24,024 nucleotides of DNA from a virus (IMGVR_UViG_3300027969_000418:1-24024); one strand, 5' to 3'. Counted from the first letter of the stretch, positions 7,043 through 14,514 are shown. Program-made: numbers and translations. The notes: generated from the letters alone by a model not told the origin.

Positions 7043-8089
7043 ATGCCCACAAAGATATTTGTATCACAGATTGATGATACCTTAAATGATGGATCGCCAG
7101 CACCATTAGATTCTATAATTTATCTTGGTAATGATGGACCAACATGGAAATTAATTAATGAAATTTATCCTGTTGGTTTTAAAGGATCAGCTGGATTTAA
7201 AGGTTCAGAAGGTTTTAGAGGGTCAGTCGGTTTATTTGGTGAACCTGGTTATAAAGGTTCTACAGGCGATGATGGATTTAGAGGAGTAACTGGTTTTAGA
7301 GGTTCAATAGGCTATACTAGTTCTGTTGGATTTTCTGGTTCAATTGGTGATAAAGGAAGTTTTGGTGATACTGGTTATAAAGGATCAGAAGGTGATTTTG
7401 GAATAACTGGATATAAAGGTTCTGATGGTGGTACTGGATTTCAAGGTTCAGAAGGATACCGTGGTTCAAAAGGAATTACAGGATTTACTGGCTCAAAGGG
7501 CGCTATTGATCCATTTAACTTTTTAAATTTATCTGATGTTGCATTATATTATAACACATATGTTGGGTATGAAAATGCATATGTAAGAGTGAATGAATTC
7601 GGAGACGGAATATTTTTAGATACAACAGAATTGCTTTCTAACAATATAAGCAGTAATGTTTATTTCAATAACAACATAGTTGATAAACCTGTATTTAAAG
7701 GTTACTCAGAAACAGTAGTAAATAATTTAGTTGGTGCTAGTGTAATATGTAATCCATTAGATGGAAATATATTTAATATAACTTTAAACAATCCTGTGAC
7801 AACAATTGAATTAAGCAATTATATTACTGAACCAGATATAGTAGCTGGCAATTTTTATACATTGACATTGTTTATTAAACAAGGTGATGGTGATAATACA
7901 ATTGATTGGACAAATGCAAACTATAAAATTTTCTGGTCTATTGGAGATGGTGTATCACAAGAATCAGGACCATCACTATCAGTCACATTAAATTATATAG
8001 ATGTAATTACTGTTTCAACGTATGATGGTGGTGAAACTTGGTTTGGTGTATTAGGTGCCAAGGGATTTAACACTGCGTATTATGATTAA
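7043..8089 (+). CDS. Collagen-like tail fibre stalk protein (348 aa)
   Basis: The N-terminal ~44 residues differ from the other stalks: they begin 'MPTKIFVSQIDDT' and include 'PLDSIIYLGNDGPTWKL', suggesting a different attachment site. Residues about 45-154 are Gly-x-y triplets, less regular than in the 4406 gene and with more true collagen-like triplets (GEPGYKGSTG); one GYTSSV unit is present. Residues about 155-235 are non-repetitive with a hydrophobic beta pattern. Residues about 236-348 are a diverged copy of the C-terminal cap seen in the truncated first gene and the 1547 gene ('FYTLTLFIKQGDG', 'W..ANYKIFW', 'WFGVLGAKGF'). A ribosome-binding site (AGGAT) precedes the ATG. The following gene, 15 bases on, is a collar/HxH protein, completing the stalk-tip pair. 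Confidence 0.75.
   Translation: MPTKIFVSQIDDTLNDGSPAPLDSIIYLGNDGPTWKLINEIYPVGFKGSAGFKGSEGFRGSVGLFGEPGYKGSTGDDGFRGVTGFRGSIGYTSSVGFSGSIGDKGSFGDTGYKGSEGDFGITGYKGSDGGTGFQGSEGYRGSKGITGFTGSKGAIDPFNFLNLSDVALYYNTYVGYENAYVRVNEFGDGIFLDTTELLSNNISSNVYFNNNIVDKPVFKGYSETVVNNLVGASVICNPLDGNIFNITLNNPVTTIELSNYITEPDIVAGNFYTLTLFIKQGDGDNTIDWTNANYKIFWSIGDGVSQESGPSLSVTLNYIDVITVSTYDGGETWFGVLGAKGFNTAYYD
7174..7503 (+). repeat. Collagen-like coding repeat
   Basis: About 110 residues of Gly-x-y triplets, mostly in 18-bp hexapeptide units like those in the genes at 1547 and 4406 but with more sequence variation. Confidence 0.75.
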
Positions 8090-8104
8090 AATGAAAGTAT
8101 AAAC

Positions 8105-9673
8105 ATGCCTATTTCTATTGCATCTTCATTAAACAACACTGGTGTTAAATCTTTTAAAATTGAAAAAGCAATACCAGATTATTCAATTTTATTTTGGCAT
8201 CGTATCCATAATTGGGATACTGTAAATTCTATTCATGGAACAAACCCATCACAAGATAATGATGAGTTTAAAATTTTTAGACAATATGAAATAGGAAATG
8301 CTCAAAAACCAGATATCATTAATTATAATATAAATAATATTATTAAAAAATTTAATTATGTTGTTAGATGTGTTTCAAATTCAGCATTTTGGCCTGAAAT
8401 ATGTGATATAAAATATGATGCAAATACAAACATGGATAGTAATCAGTCAACATTATTAGATATTGCTGGCGCACATGGATATAATTTGCTTGGAAGAGTT
8501 GCGCCTCCTCTTAGAAATAACTCAGAATTTCCATATTCTACTATTACAGACTACACTGTATATACTTCTGACCATGTTGGTCACTTCCATCAGTCAGAGG
8601 GATTACATGATAGATTACTTTTGTCTGATCCTGGAAGTACTCAAAATAATGTTTTTGCAAGTTTCTTTGTTGATCCCATAATCAAAGACCCAAAATTAAA
8701 TTATATAAATGTAAAAACTATTCCCAAAGATATCATAGTTATGTACTATGGTAATAGTACGCTTTCATTAGATCATTATGATCCATATGATATATCTGTT
8801 GATGATTTTAATGATATATCAGCCAATGGTTTTGTTCTTCCAATGACTATGGTTCATACTACTGCAGATTTAGAAGTAGGAAAAATTGGAGTTAAAAATT
8901 TAAATGATTACGCAAACAATATATCTTTTGTAGTATCATCAAATACTTCTGGGTTTCATGATCACAAAACATCAACATTCAGTAGAGTTTCTACAAAACT
9001 TGAACCAGCATATAATGTTGTGACAGAACCATTCAAATCAATTATATTTCCAAATGACGCTGGTGAAGAATTTCCAAATGGTCCTGATCCTGTAAGTCAT
9101 ACTCATAAAATTACATACACATCTGAATTGAAGTTAAAAGAAAAAAAATTAAAAGCTTTTCTTTCAAAATCAGCTGAAGCTCCAATTCAAAAAGGATTGA
9201 TAATTGGATATAGTATTGGAAAACATTCTGGATTTGTTGGAGAAAAAAAATCTGGAAAGAATACGCTTCCATCTGGATGGTATTTTTGTGATGGAACAAA
9301 TGGTACACCAGATTTAAGAGGTAAGTATCCACTATTAAATTTCAGAGATGCAAATAATGCAATTGAAAATACTGAAAGTACAATAGAGATAACAGATATT
9401 CAAGTTGAAACTATAAATTGGCAACATGGTCATGTGTATAGAACAAAGCCATATACTCCAGTAGAAGGCGCAGCTGGATTTAAAGATTCAGGAAGTCATT
9501 CATCAAATTATGATAATGATACTGATCCAAGTAGAACTACAAGACACACTCATGAAGTTTCTTCAAGAGATACTTTTGTTGATGGAAGTACAAATGCAAA
9601 GGTTGGTTCTACATATAATTATGAGCCACCGACAGTAGAAATAGCATTCATAATGTTTAACGATACAATATAA
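8105..9673 (+). CDS. Tail-collar / HxH-motif tail fibre tip protein (paralogue 3, 522 aa)
   Basis: This is the largest of the three collar paralogues; the extra ~115 residues lie mainly in the N-terminal part. The collar-like segment at about residues 363-420 reads 'KGLIIGY', then an extended loop, then 'LPSGWYFCDG' and 'GTPDLRGKYPLLNF', the best match of the three to the tail-collar pattern (P-x-GW-x-x-CDG ... P-x-L-R). Five HxH motifs are again present: HFH, HDH, HTH, HGH and HTH, the last in 'TRHTHEVSS' near the C-terminus. A metal-binding trimeric tip like the T4 gp37 needle is inferred. It pairs with the stalk gene at 7043-8089. The gene is very AT-rich and uses AGA for most arginines, like the other fibre genes and unlike the gp17-gp20 block, where CGT is common. 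Confidence 0.75.
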   Translation: MPISIASSLNNTGVKSFKIEKAIPDYSILFWHRIHNWDTVNSIHGTNPSQDNDEFKIFRQYEIGNAQKPDIINYNINNIIKKFNYVVRCVSNSAFWPEICDIKYDANTNMDSNQSTLLDIAGAHGYNLLGRVAPPLRNNSEFPYSTITDYTVYTSDHVGHFHQSEGLHDRLLLSDPGSTQNNVFASFFVDPIIKDPKLNYINVKTIPKDIIVMYYGNSTLSLDHYDPYDISVDDFNDISANGFVLPMTMVHTTADLEVGKIGVKNLNDYANNISFVVSSNTSGFHDHKTSTFSRVSTKLEPAYNVVTEPFKSIIFPNDAGEEFPNGPDPVSHTHKITYTSELKLKEKKLKAFLSKSAEAPIQKGLIIGYSIGKHSGFVGEKKSGKNTLPSGWYFCDGTNGTPDLRGKYPLLNFRDANNAIENTESTIEITDIQVETINWQHGHVYRTKPYTPVEGAAGFKDSGSHSSNYDNDTDPSRTTRHTHEVSSRDTFVDGSTNAKVGSTYNYEPPTVEIAFIMFNDTI

Positions 9674-9683
9674 AGAGGTAACT

Positions 9684-10307
9684 ATGATCACAGTAGCACA
9701 AATTAAAGAAATATGTCCAACTGCAAAACAAGATATTGCAGAAGCAATTGCAAACAACTACGATCTTCTTTCAGAGTATTATGAAATTAATAGTCCTCTA
9801 AGACTTGCACATTTTCTTGCACAATGCGCTCATGAATCTGGTGGGTTTAGATTGATGCAGGAAAATCTTAATTATTCTTCAGATGGTTTGAACAAAATTT
9901 TTCCTAAGTATTTTAAAAATGCTGGGCGTGATGCAAATGAATATGCAAAGAAGCCAGAGAAGATTGCAAATGTTGTTTATGCAAATCGCATGGGTAATGG
10001 TCCACCAGAATCTGGTGATGGATATAATTTTTGTGGAAGAGGGTTAATTCAATTAACTGGCAGAAACAATTATGAATCTCTTGCAGAAACTCTTGAGATG
10101 ACTGTTGACGAAGTAGTAGAATATCTTCAGACAGCTGGTGGCGCTTTAGAATCAGCTGCATGGTTCTGGGCAAATAATGGATGCAATGAACTTGCTGATG
10201 CTGATGATATTGTTCGTGTCACCAAGAAAGTTAATGGCGGAACTATTGGTCTTGAAGATCGTAAAGAACATCTTGAAGAATTTAAAGAAGTTTTAGGTAT
10301 TAGCTAA
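9684..10307 (+). CDS. GH19-family chitinase-like muralytic enzyme (endolysin or tail-associated lysin)
   Basis: At 207 residues this fits single-domain phage GH19 enzymes, which in phages cleave the glycan strands of peptidoglycan. Visible family features: 'AHFLAQCAHESGGF' with E51 as likely general acid, E60 nine residues later in 'QENLNYS' as likely second glutamate, the 'ANRMGNG' loop at 100-106, and the signature 'GRGLIQLTGRNNY' at 118-130. There is no signal peptide or membrane segment, and no holin gene adjoins it. AGAGG sits just before the ATG. The stop overlaps the ATG of the PAAR gene by one base (TAATG), tying it to a tail-spike-tip protein; it may therefore be a tail-associated lysin acting at infection and not only a lysis endolysin. 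The family call is strong, the choice of role is inference. Confidence 0.85.
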   Translation: MITVAQIKEICPTAKQDIAEAIANNYDLLSEYYEINSPLRLAHFLAQCAHESGGFRLMQENLNYSSDGLNKIFPKYFKNAGRDANEYAKKPEKIANVVYANRMGNGPPESGDGYNFCGRGLIQLTGRNNYESLAETLEMTVDEVVEYLQTAGGALESAAWFWANNGCNELADADDIVRVTKKVNGGTIGLEDRKEHLEEFKEVLGIS

Positions 10308-10672
10308 TGGCACAAAGACCTTTATCAAGATTAGGAGATGTAAGTAGTCACGGTGGTATTATTATATCATCTGGTCAACTTCTTAGAGACAGTGTTGATA
10401 ATAGATTGGTTGCAAGAAGAGGAGACTTACATAGTTGTCCTCTTCCACGCCATGGTATTACTCCTATTTTAACAGCTTCTTCAAAGGTTAGATCACAAGG
10501 AAAAGCTGTTGCTGGAATAACAAGTGTATGTGGCTGTGGTGCTAGTATAGTTACAGGAAGTCCAACCGCCACTATTCCTATGGGCAAAACTATTGGTGAT
10601 TTTGGTGGTGATGTTTTTATATTAAATGATCCAGCATCTGGGTTGATGAATGGTTTATCAAAAATAAAATAG
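10307..10672 (+). CDS. PAAR-motif tail spike tip protein
   Basis: This 121-residue protein begins with 'LGDVSSHGG', a typical PAAR opening, followed by 'RRGDLHSCPLPRHG' and 'GKAVAGITSVCGCGASIVTGS'. PAAR proteins cap the central spike of contractile tails (gp5.4 in T4, PAAR proteins in type VI secretion) as a small sharp cone stabilised by a metal ion held by His and Cys. Candidate ligands are H15, H42, C44, H49, C75 and C77. The length fits a lone PAAR domain with no effector extension. It overlaps the GH19 gene by one base, which resembles the functional link between the T4 gp5 lysozyme spike and gp5.4. Late expression with the tail genes is expected from its location. Confidence 0.85.
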   Translation: MAQRPLSRLGDVSSHGGIIISSGQLLRDSVDNRLVARRGDLHSCPLPRHGITPILTASSKVRSQGKAVAGITSVCGCGASIVTGSPTATIPMGKTIGDFGGDVFILNDPASGLMNGLSKIK

Positions 10673-10685
10673 GATTTTAGTAGTA

Positions 10686-12902
10686 ATGACTTATTATTTA
10701 CAATTAAATTATCCAGCATCAGCTGTGGCTGGCATTCCAATTGAATGGGATATAGTCAATGGTGAACCAGATGAAACTTATTATATAACTACTAATATAC
10801 CAGATCATACTAGAATTCCTCCAACTGGTACATATTCGTTAGATGTAAATGGTGAGGCGTCATCAAATACAACATCATTTGGTAATTTTCTTGGTACAGC
10901 AAATATAGATTTTCATTTTCAATATAATGGATTATTCAGTAGAGTTGTAAATTTTACTGCTATAAAATTATGGGTTCCTGATGAAATATTAAAATCAATT
11001 GAACTAAATTGGAATTTTGATTATTTGCAAACAGAATTTGATAAACTAAAATTTTCAAATTACAATGGTAGTAATGGCAATAGTTTAAATGCTGGTGGTT
11101 CGTTATCAAATGATTTTTATATGAGAAATTGGAGTAGCTTTCAAGTTGGTGCTGAAACTAATTTAACATATAAAATAAATTTGACAGATTCGCCATATGG
11201 AAATACTGCGGTTGAAACTTCAGATTATGTATGGGCAAGAGGTCCTATTTTTCAATTAGAAAGAACTTACAGATGGAACGCAGAATTTTGGGCTAGAAAA
11301 ACAGTAACTGGTCCTGCAAATTCTGGTTCAATTTTTATGGTAATTTCTAATTATAATAGTAATGCAGTATTAATTAGTGCTGAAAATGATACTCATACAG
11401 ATGGGTTTGATTGGAATTATCCATTAGCTAATCTTTATCAAAATACTATGCCACTTGGTGTATGGACAAAATACAGATATACTATTGGTCCAGAAACAAT
11501 TAAAAATCATAGTGCAAATGCAAGATTTATTAGTCTTGGATTTATATGTAACTATCCATCCACTGGTGTAGTTGGCAATGATACTATACAATTTGCTGGG
11601 TTTTCATTAAGACCTTTTCTTGTACAAGATGAACCTATTCGTGGTCCAGAAGGATTTAAAGGTTCTCGTGGAATAACAGGGTTTACTGGTTCTATTGGTG
11701 ATCCAGGACCAGCTGGAACAGAACCTGGTCCAATAGGATTAACTGGATTTCAAGGTTCTACAGGCGCTAGAGGATTGCCGGGATATCGTGGGTGTGAAGG
11801 AGAAAAAGGACCACCAGGAGATGTGCCTGGACCACAAGGTGGGCAAGGACCAACTGGTTACAGAGGTTGTCAAGGTGAACAAGGAATAGTAGGGTTTCAA
11901 GGATGTAGAGGCGACCAAGGAAGTAGAGGCGATAAAGGTTATACGGGTTCAGCTGGAACAGAACCTGGTCCAGTAGGATATAGAGGTTCAGCTGGTAGAG
12001 ATGGCACAAATGGTACAGATGGAAAAAACGGAACCAACGGAACCAACGGAACAAATGGGACCAATGGAACCAATGGAACCAACGGAACAAATGGACAAAC
12101 TGGTGCTACAGGATCACGAGGTGAAACAGGATTTAGAGGTTCTGGAGGTGATAAAGGTCAACAAGGTGATCCCGGTGGTCCACAAGGAATACCAGGAATA
12201 AATGGTCAAAATGGTCAAAATGGATTTACTGGTTCTGTTGGTTTAACTGGTTCTGCAGGAAAAGAATATCGAGGATCAACTGGATATCGTGGTTCAGAAG
12301 GATTTAAAGGTTCTGAAGGTTATAAAGGATCAGAAGGATATCGTGGATCAGAAGGATATTTTGGATCAACGGGGTATCAAGGTTCAGGAGGATTTAGAGG
12401 ATCAGTTGGTGCAAGAGGCGTTAATGGTTTTACTGGATGTGCGGGCATTGAAGGACCAATAGGACCCACTGGATTTAGAGGTTCACTTGGAACTGATGCT
12501 GTAACTTTTCTATCTTATGCTAATGGAGAAGGATACGGTAATGAAGTGTGGGTATTTGAAGGAAAATTCTTTGACCAAGGTAATGGTTATAATCAAGTAA
12601 CTGGTTTATATACAGCACCAACAAGTGGGTATTATCATGTTCATATGAATGGTCTTACTAGACCTGATGCTATAAATGCAATTACATTGTGGTTTCAGGT
12701 AAATGGTTCTGCAATATTACAATCTCAATTTTTAGATTATAAATTAAATGATACTGTACCATCTCCAATAAGAATGTCAACGATTGTTCATTTGGAGCAA
12801 GGTGATACTATTAGTGTATTCGTAAATGATGCTGGTGGAACTAGCACGTTAAACAATTTGCCAAGATATACGAATTTTGGCGCATTTTTAATAGGAAAAT
12901 AA
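10686..12902 (+). CDS. Large collagen-like fibre protein with C1q-like C-terminal head (738 aa)
   Basis: There are three regions. Residues 1 to about 318 form a non-repetitive, aromatic-rich beta region, possibly a carbohydrate-binding or attachment domain ('NWNFDYLQTEFDKLKFSNYNG' onward); I do not recognise its family. Residues about 320-602 are true Gly-x-y collagen-like sequence with prolines (GDPGPAG, GPPGDVPGPQG), four Cys residues placed in triplets (GCE, GCQ, GCR, GCA), an uninterrupted NGT run and a short block of GYxGSE hexapeptides. Residues about 605-738 resemble a C1q/TNF-like trimeric head ('NQVTGLYTAPTSGYYHVHMNG', later 'VHLEQGDTISVFV'). The architecture stalk + C1q head suits a trimeric adhesin. 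AGGA precedes the ATG at a somewhat long spacing; no late promoter element is seen, so it is probably co-transcribed with upstream genes. Confidence 0.75.
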   Translation: MTYYLQLNYPASAVAGIPIEWDIVNGEPDETYYITTNIPDHTRIPPTGTYSLDVNGEASSNTTSFGNFLGTANIDFHFQYNGLFSRVVNFTAIKLWVPDEILKSIELNWNFDYLQTEFDKLKFSNYNGSNGNSLNAGGSLSNDFYMRNWSSFQVGAETNLTYKINLTDSPYGNTAVETSDYVWARGPIFQLERTYRWNAEFWARKTVTGPANSGSIFMVISNYNSNAVLISAENDTHTDGFDWNYPLANLYQNTMPLGVWTKYRYTIGPETIKNHSANARFISLGFICNYPSTGVVGNDTIQFAGFSLRPFLVQDEPIRGPEGFKGSRGITGFTGSIGDPGPAGTEPGPIGLTGFQGSTGARGLPGYRGCEGEKGPPGDVPGPQGGQGPTGYRGCQGEQGIVGFQGCRGDQGSRGDKGYTGSAGTEPGPVGYRGSAGRDGTNGTDGKNGTNGTNGTNGTNGTNGTNGTNGQTGATGSRGETGFRGSGGDKGQQGDPGGPQGIPGINGQNGQNGFTGSVGLTGSAGKEYRGSTGYRGSEGFKGSEGYKGSEGYRGSEGYFGSTGYQGSGGFRGSVGARGVNGFTGCAGIEGPIGPTGFRGSLGTDAVTFLSYANGEGYGNEVWVFEGKFFDQGNGYNQVTGLYTAPTSGYYHVHMNGLTRPDAINAITLWFQVNGSAILQSQFLDYKLNDTVPSPIRMSTIVHLEQGDTISVFVNDAGGTSTLNNLPRYTNFGAFLIGK
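11643..12492 (+). repeat. Collagen-like Gly-x-y coding region of the C1q-headed fibre
   Basis: About 280 residues of Gly-x-y triplets, with two short non-triplet breaks at 'TEPGP' and one at 'VPGP'. It contains proline-bearing triplets, the NGT run and, near 12280-12370, a block of GY-x-GSE hexapeptides closely similar to those in the 4406 gene, suggesting exchange between fibre genes. Confidence 0.7.
12004..12099 (+). repeat. 9-bp tandem repeat encoding NGT triplets
   Basis: Short tandem units such as AACGGAACC and AATGGAACA encode a run of Asn-Gly-Thr triplets within the collagen-like region of the 738-residue protein. Short near-identical units are prone to slippage by multiples of 9 bp, which would change stalk length without breaking the frame. 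Confidence 0.8.
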
Positions 12903-12905
12903 AAA

Positions 12906-13187
12906 ATGGAATATAAAATAATTTATACTGAAGCAGAAGATATGGCTATGAAAAGTATATCTTATTCTGTTGATGAGTGGGTACAAAATGTATGTCATGA
13001 GAGAGCAAGTAAAGCTATTGATGCTATTGTGGATAGATCATTATCTAAATTTTTTCAGGCTGGAATTCAAATTCCTTCATCAAAAGCAGAAATAGTATTA
13101 GCTGCTTTTGCAAACGGGTGGGAGAAAACTGCAGCTGAGACACATGATGAATTTATAGCTAGTTTATCAGCAAACACACAATCATAA
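12906..13187 (+). CDS. Small protein of unknown function (93 aa)
   Basis: I do not recognise this protein. It is 93 residues, acidic at the N-terminus ('YTEAEDMAMKSISYSVDEW'), then mostly predicted helix, with no signal peptide or membrane segment and a single Cys. It begins 3 bases after the large collagen-like gene, and its stop codon lies inside the late-promoter-like element that precedes gp13. Its location at the end of the fibre cluster suggests a small virion or assembly protein, but nothing in the sequence proves that. Its coding status is supported by tight packing and a clean fit between two confident genes. Confidence 0.6.
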   Translation: MEYKIIYTEAEDMAMKSISYSVDEWVQNVCHERASKAIDAIVDRSLSKFFQAGIQIPSSKAEIVLAAFANGWEKTAAETHDEFIASLSANTQS

Positions 13188-13190
13188 ATA
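13183..13190 (+). promoter_or_regulatory. Late-promoter-like element CATAAATA before gp13
   Basis: CATAAATA contains the stop codon (13185-13187) of the small upstream gene and ends 18 bases before the gp13 ATG, with an AAAGGG ribosome-binding site in between. It would start a transcript carrying gp13 and the two cargo genes. Confidence 0.55.
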
Positions 13191-13208
13191 CTTTAAAAGG
13201 GTATTCAT

Positions 13209-13949
13209 ATGGCTACAATTACAACTAGAGACGGTTTCAAAGAGTATTGTCTTCGCAAACTTGGTAAACCAGTTATTGAAATTAATGTTGATGACGATCA
13301 GGTTGAGGATCGTATTGATGAAGCATTGAAGTATTATTGGGATTACCATTTTGATGGTACTGAGAAGATATACTATAAGCATCAGTTTACTGAAGAAGAT
13401 AAAGTAAACAAATATATTACTTTGCCTCAGAATATCATAGGCGCAGTAAATATATTTGATATCGGTGATTACATAGCTTCAAATAATATCTTCAACATCA
13501 GATATCAGATTGCTCTGAATGATCTTTATACCTTGACATATCAATCAATGGTTCCTTACTATATGGCATTCCAACAACTACAGCTTCTTGAACAGCTTCT
13601 TGTTGGTAAGCAGCCAATTAGATACAATAGAAATACCAATAAACTATTCATAGATGTTAGCTGGGACAAAATTATTGTTGGTCAATTTCTTGTGGTAGAA
13701 GCTTATTCTGTTGTTGATCCTGTAGGATTTACAGATGTATGGAATGACAGATGGCTACAGAGATATGCTTCTGAATTGATTAAGAAGCAATGGGGAACCA
13801 ATCTTACTAAGTTTGTTGGTATGCAATTACCTGGTGGTGTTACCTTTAATGGTGAAAAAATTTATGGTGATGCTCATGATGCAATTGATAAGTTGGAAGC
13901 AGAAATGATTAATAGTTACAGCTTGCCTGTTGCAGATATGATAGGATAA
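13209..13949 (+). CDS. gp13: Neck protein gp13
   Basis: This 246-residue protein matches the short gp13 of marine T4-like phages: an N-terminal 'FKEYCLRKLGKPVIEINVDD' segment, then 'QVEDRIDEALKYYWDYHFDG', and later 'DVWNDRWLQRYASELIKKQWG', all typical of the neck family. In T4, gp13 and gp14 form the neck that closes the filled head and receives the tail; T4 gp13 is longer (309 aa). The assignment is supported by position: gp14-gp20 follow in T4 order after two inserted genes. Start chosen by the AAAGGG ribosome-binding site 7-8 bases upstream. I cannot exclude that the 13/14 labels should be swapped, but the next structural protein is a better gp14. Confidence 0.8.
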   Translation: MATITTRDGFKEYCLRKLGKPVIEINVDDDQVEDRIDEALKYYWDYHFDGTEKIYYKHQFTEEDKVNKYITLPQNIIGAVNIFDIGDYIASNNIFNIRYQIALNDLYTLTYQSMVPYYMAFQQLQLLEQLLVGKQPIRYNRNTNKLFIDVSWDKIIVGQFLVVEAYSVVDPVGFTDVWNDRWLQRYASELIKKQWGTNLTKFVGMQLPGGVTFNGEKIYGDAHDAIDKLEAEMINSYSLPVADMIG

Positions 13950-13955
13950 AATTTT

Positions 13956-14513
13956 ATGTTACCATTTAATCTATTCATACAACTAGACGAAGATCAACAA
14001 CAAGCATTAAAATATGCTGCTAGAGCCCATGCTGGTCAAACAAGATCAGATGGTTCTGATTATATTCGTCATCCTGAAAGAGTTGCTGCGATTGTTAAAC
14101 AATTTAAACAATCACACAATCTTGATGCTCTTGTGAGTGCTGCATATACTCATGATACCATCGAAGATACCAATACAACTAAAGAAGATTTAGAAAAAAT
14201 GTTCGGTGCTCTTGTTGCTTCTCTTGTACAGGAATTAACTTCTGATAAAGAAGAAATTGCAAGAGTTGGCAAAACAGAATATTTGTCTCAGAAGATGAAG
14301 AAAATGACTAGTTATGCTTTGGTTATCAAGTTGGCAGATAGATTGGATAATGTACAAGATATCAAGTCAGCAAAGAATGCTGCATGGCGTGAGAAGTATA
14401 AGAAAGAAACTCTTAGCATAATGAGCTATATAGAGAAGGAAAGAGTTTTATCAAAGACTCATATGAAAATTATTACAGCTATACGCCATAAACTAGCAGA
14501 ATTGAGTCACTAA
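13956..14513 (+). CDS. SpoT/MESH1-like HD-domain protein, predicted (p)ppGpp hydrolase (small alarmone hydrolase)
   Basis: At 185 residues this is the size of stand-alone small alarmone hydrolases (MESH1 type), with no synthetase, TGS or ACT domain. Family motifs are in order: 'AARAHAGQTRSDGSDYIRHP' (residues 21-40, metal ligand H39), 'AAYTHDTIEDT' (62-72, metal ligands H66 and D67, catalytic-type E70 and D71), 'FGALVASLVQELTSDK' (83-98), and 'VIKLADRLDNVQDI' (123-136, metal ligand D128). All expected HD residues are intact, so an active Mn-dependent phosphohydrolase removing the 3'-pyrophosphate of (p)ppGpp is likely. It lies 6 bases after gp13 and 1 base before the repeat-protein gene, inside a structural operon where T4 has no gene, and would be expressed late with gp13. 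Substrate is inferred from motifs; a related nucleotide is possible. Confidence 0.8.
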   Translation: MLPFNLFIQLDEDQQQALKYAARAHAGQTRSDGSDYIRHPERVAAIVKQFKQSHNLDALVSAAYTHDTIEDTNTTKEDLEKMFGALVASLVQELTSDKEEIARVGKTEYLSQKMKKMTSYALVIKLADRLDNVQDIKSAKNAAWREKYKKETLSIMSYIEKERVLSKTHMKIITAIRHKLAELSH

Positions 14514-14514
14514 A

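Noticed and set aside
8329-8336. A perfect TATAAATA inside the collar gene at 8105-9673
   Set aside because: It lies within a very AT-rich coding stretch with no gene start downstream, so it is probably a chance match.
10375-10740. Minus-strand open frame of 121 codons opposite the PAAR gene
   Set aside because: It lies across the PAAR gene and the start of the next gene, both well supported on the + strand; it has no recognisable motif.
11767-12090. Minus-strand 107-codon open frame in the collagen-like region
   Set aside because: It is a Trp/His/Phe-rich low-complexity antisense product of Gly-x-y and NGT codons.
12004-12099. NGT triplets as N-glycosylation sequons
   Set aside because: N-x-T alone is common, and nothing in the window encodes an oligosaccharyltransferase; kept only as a repeat observation.
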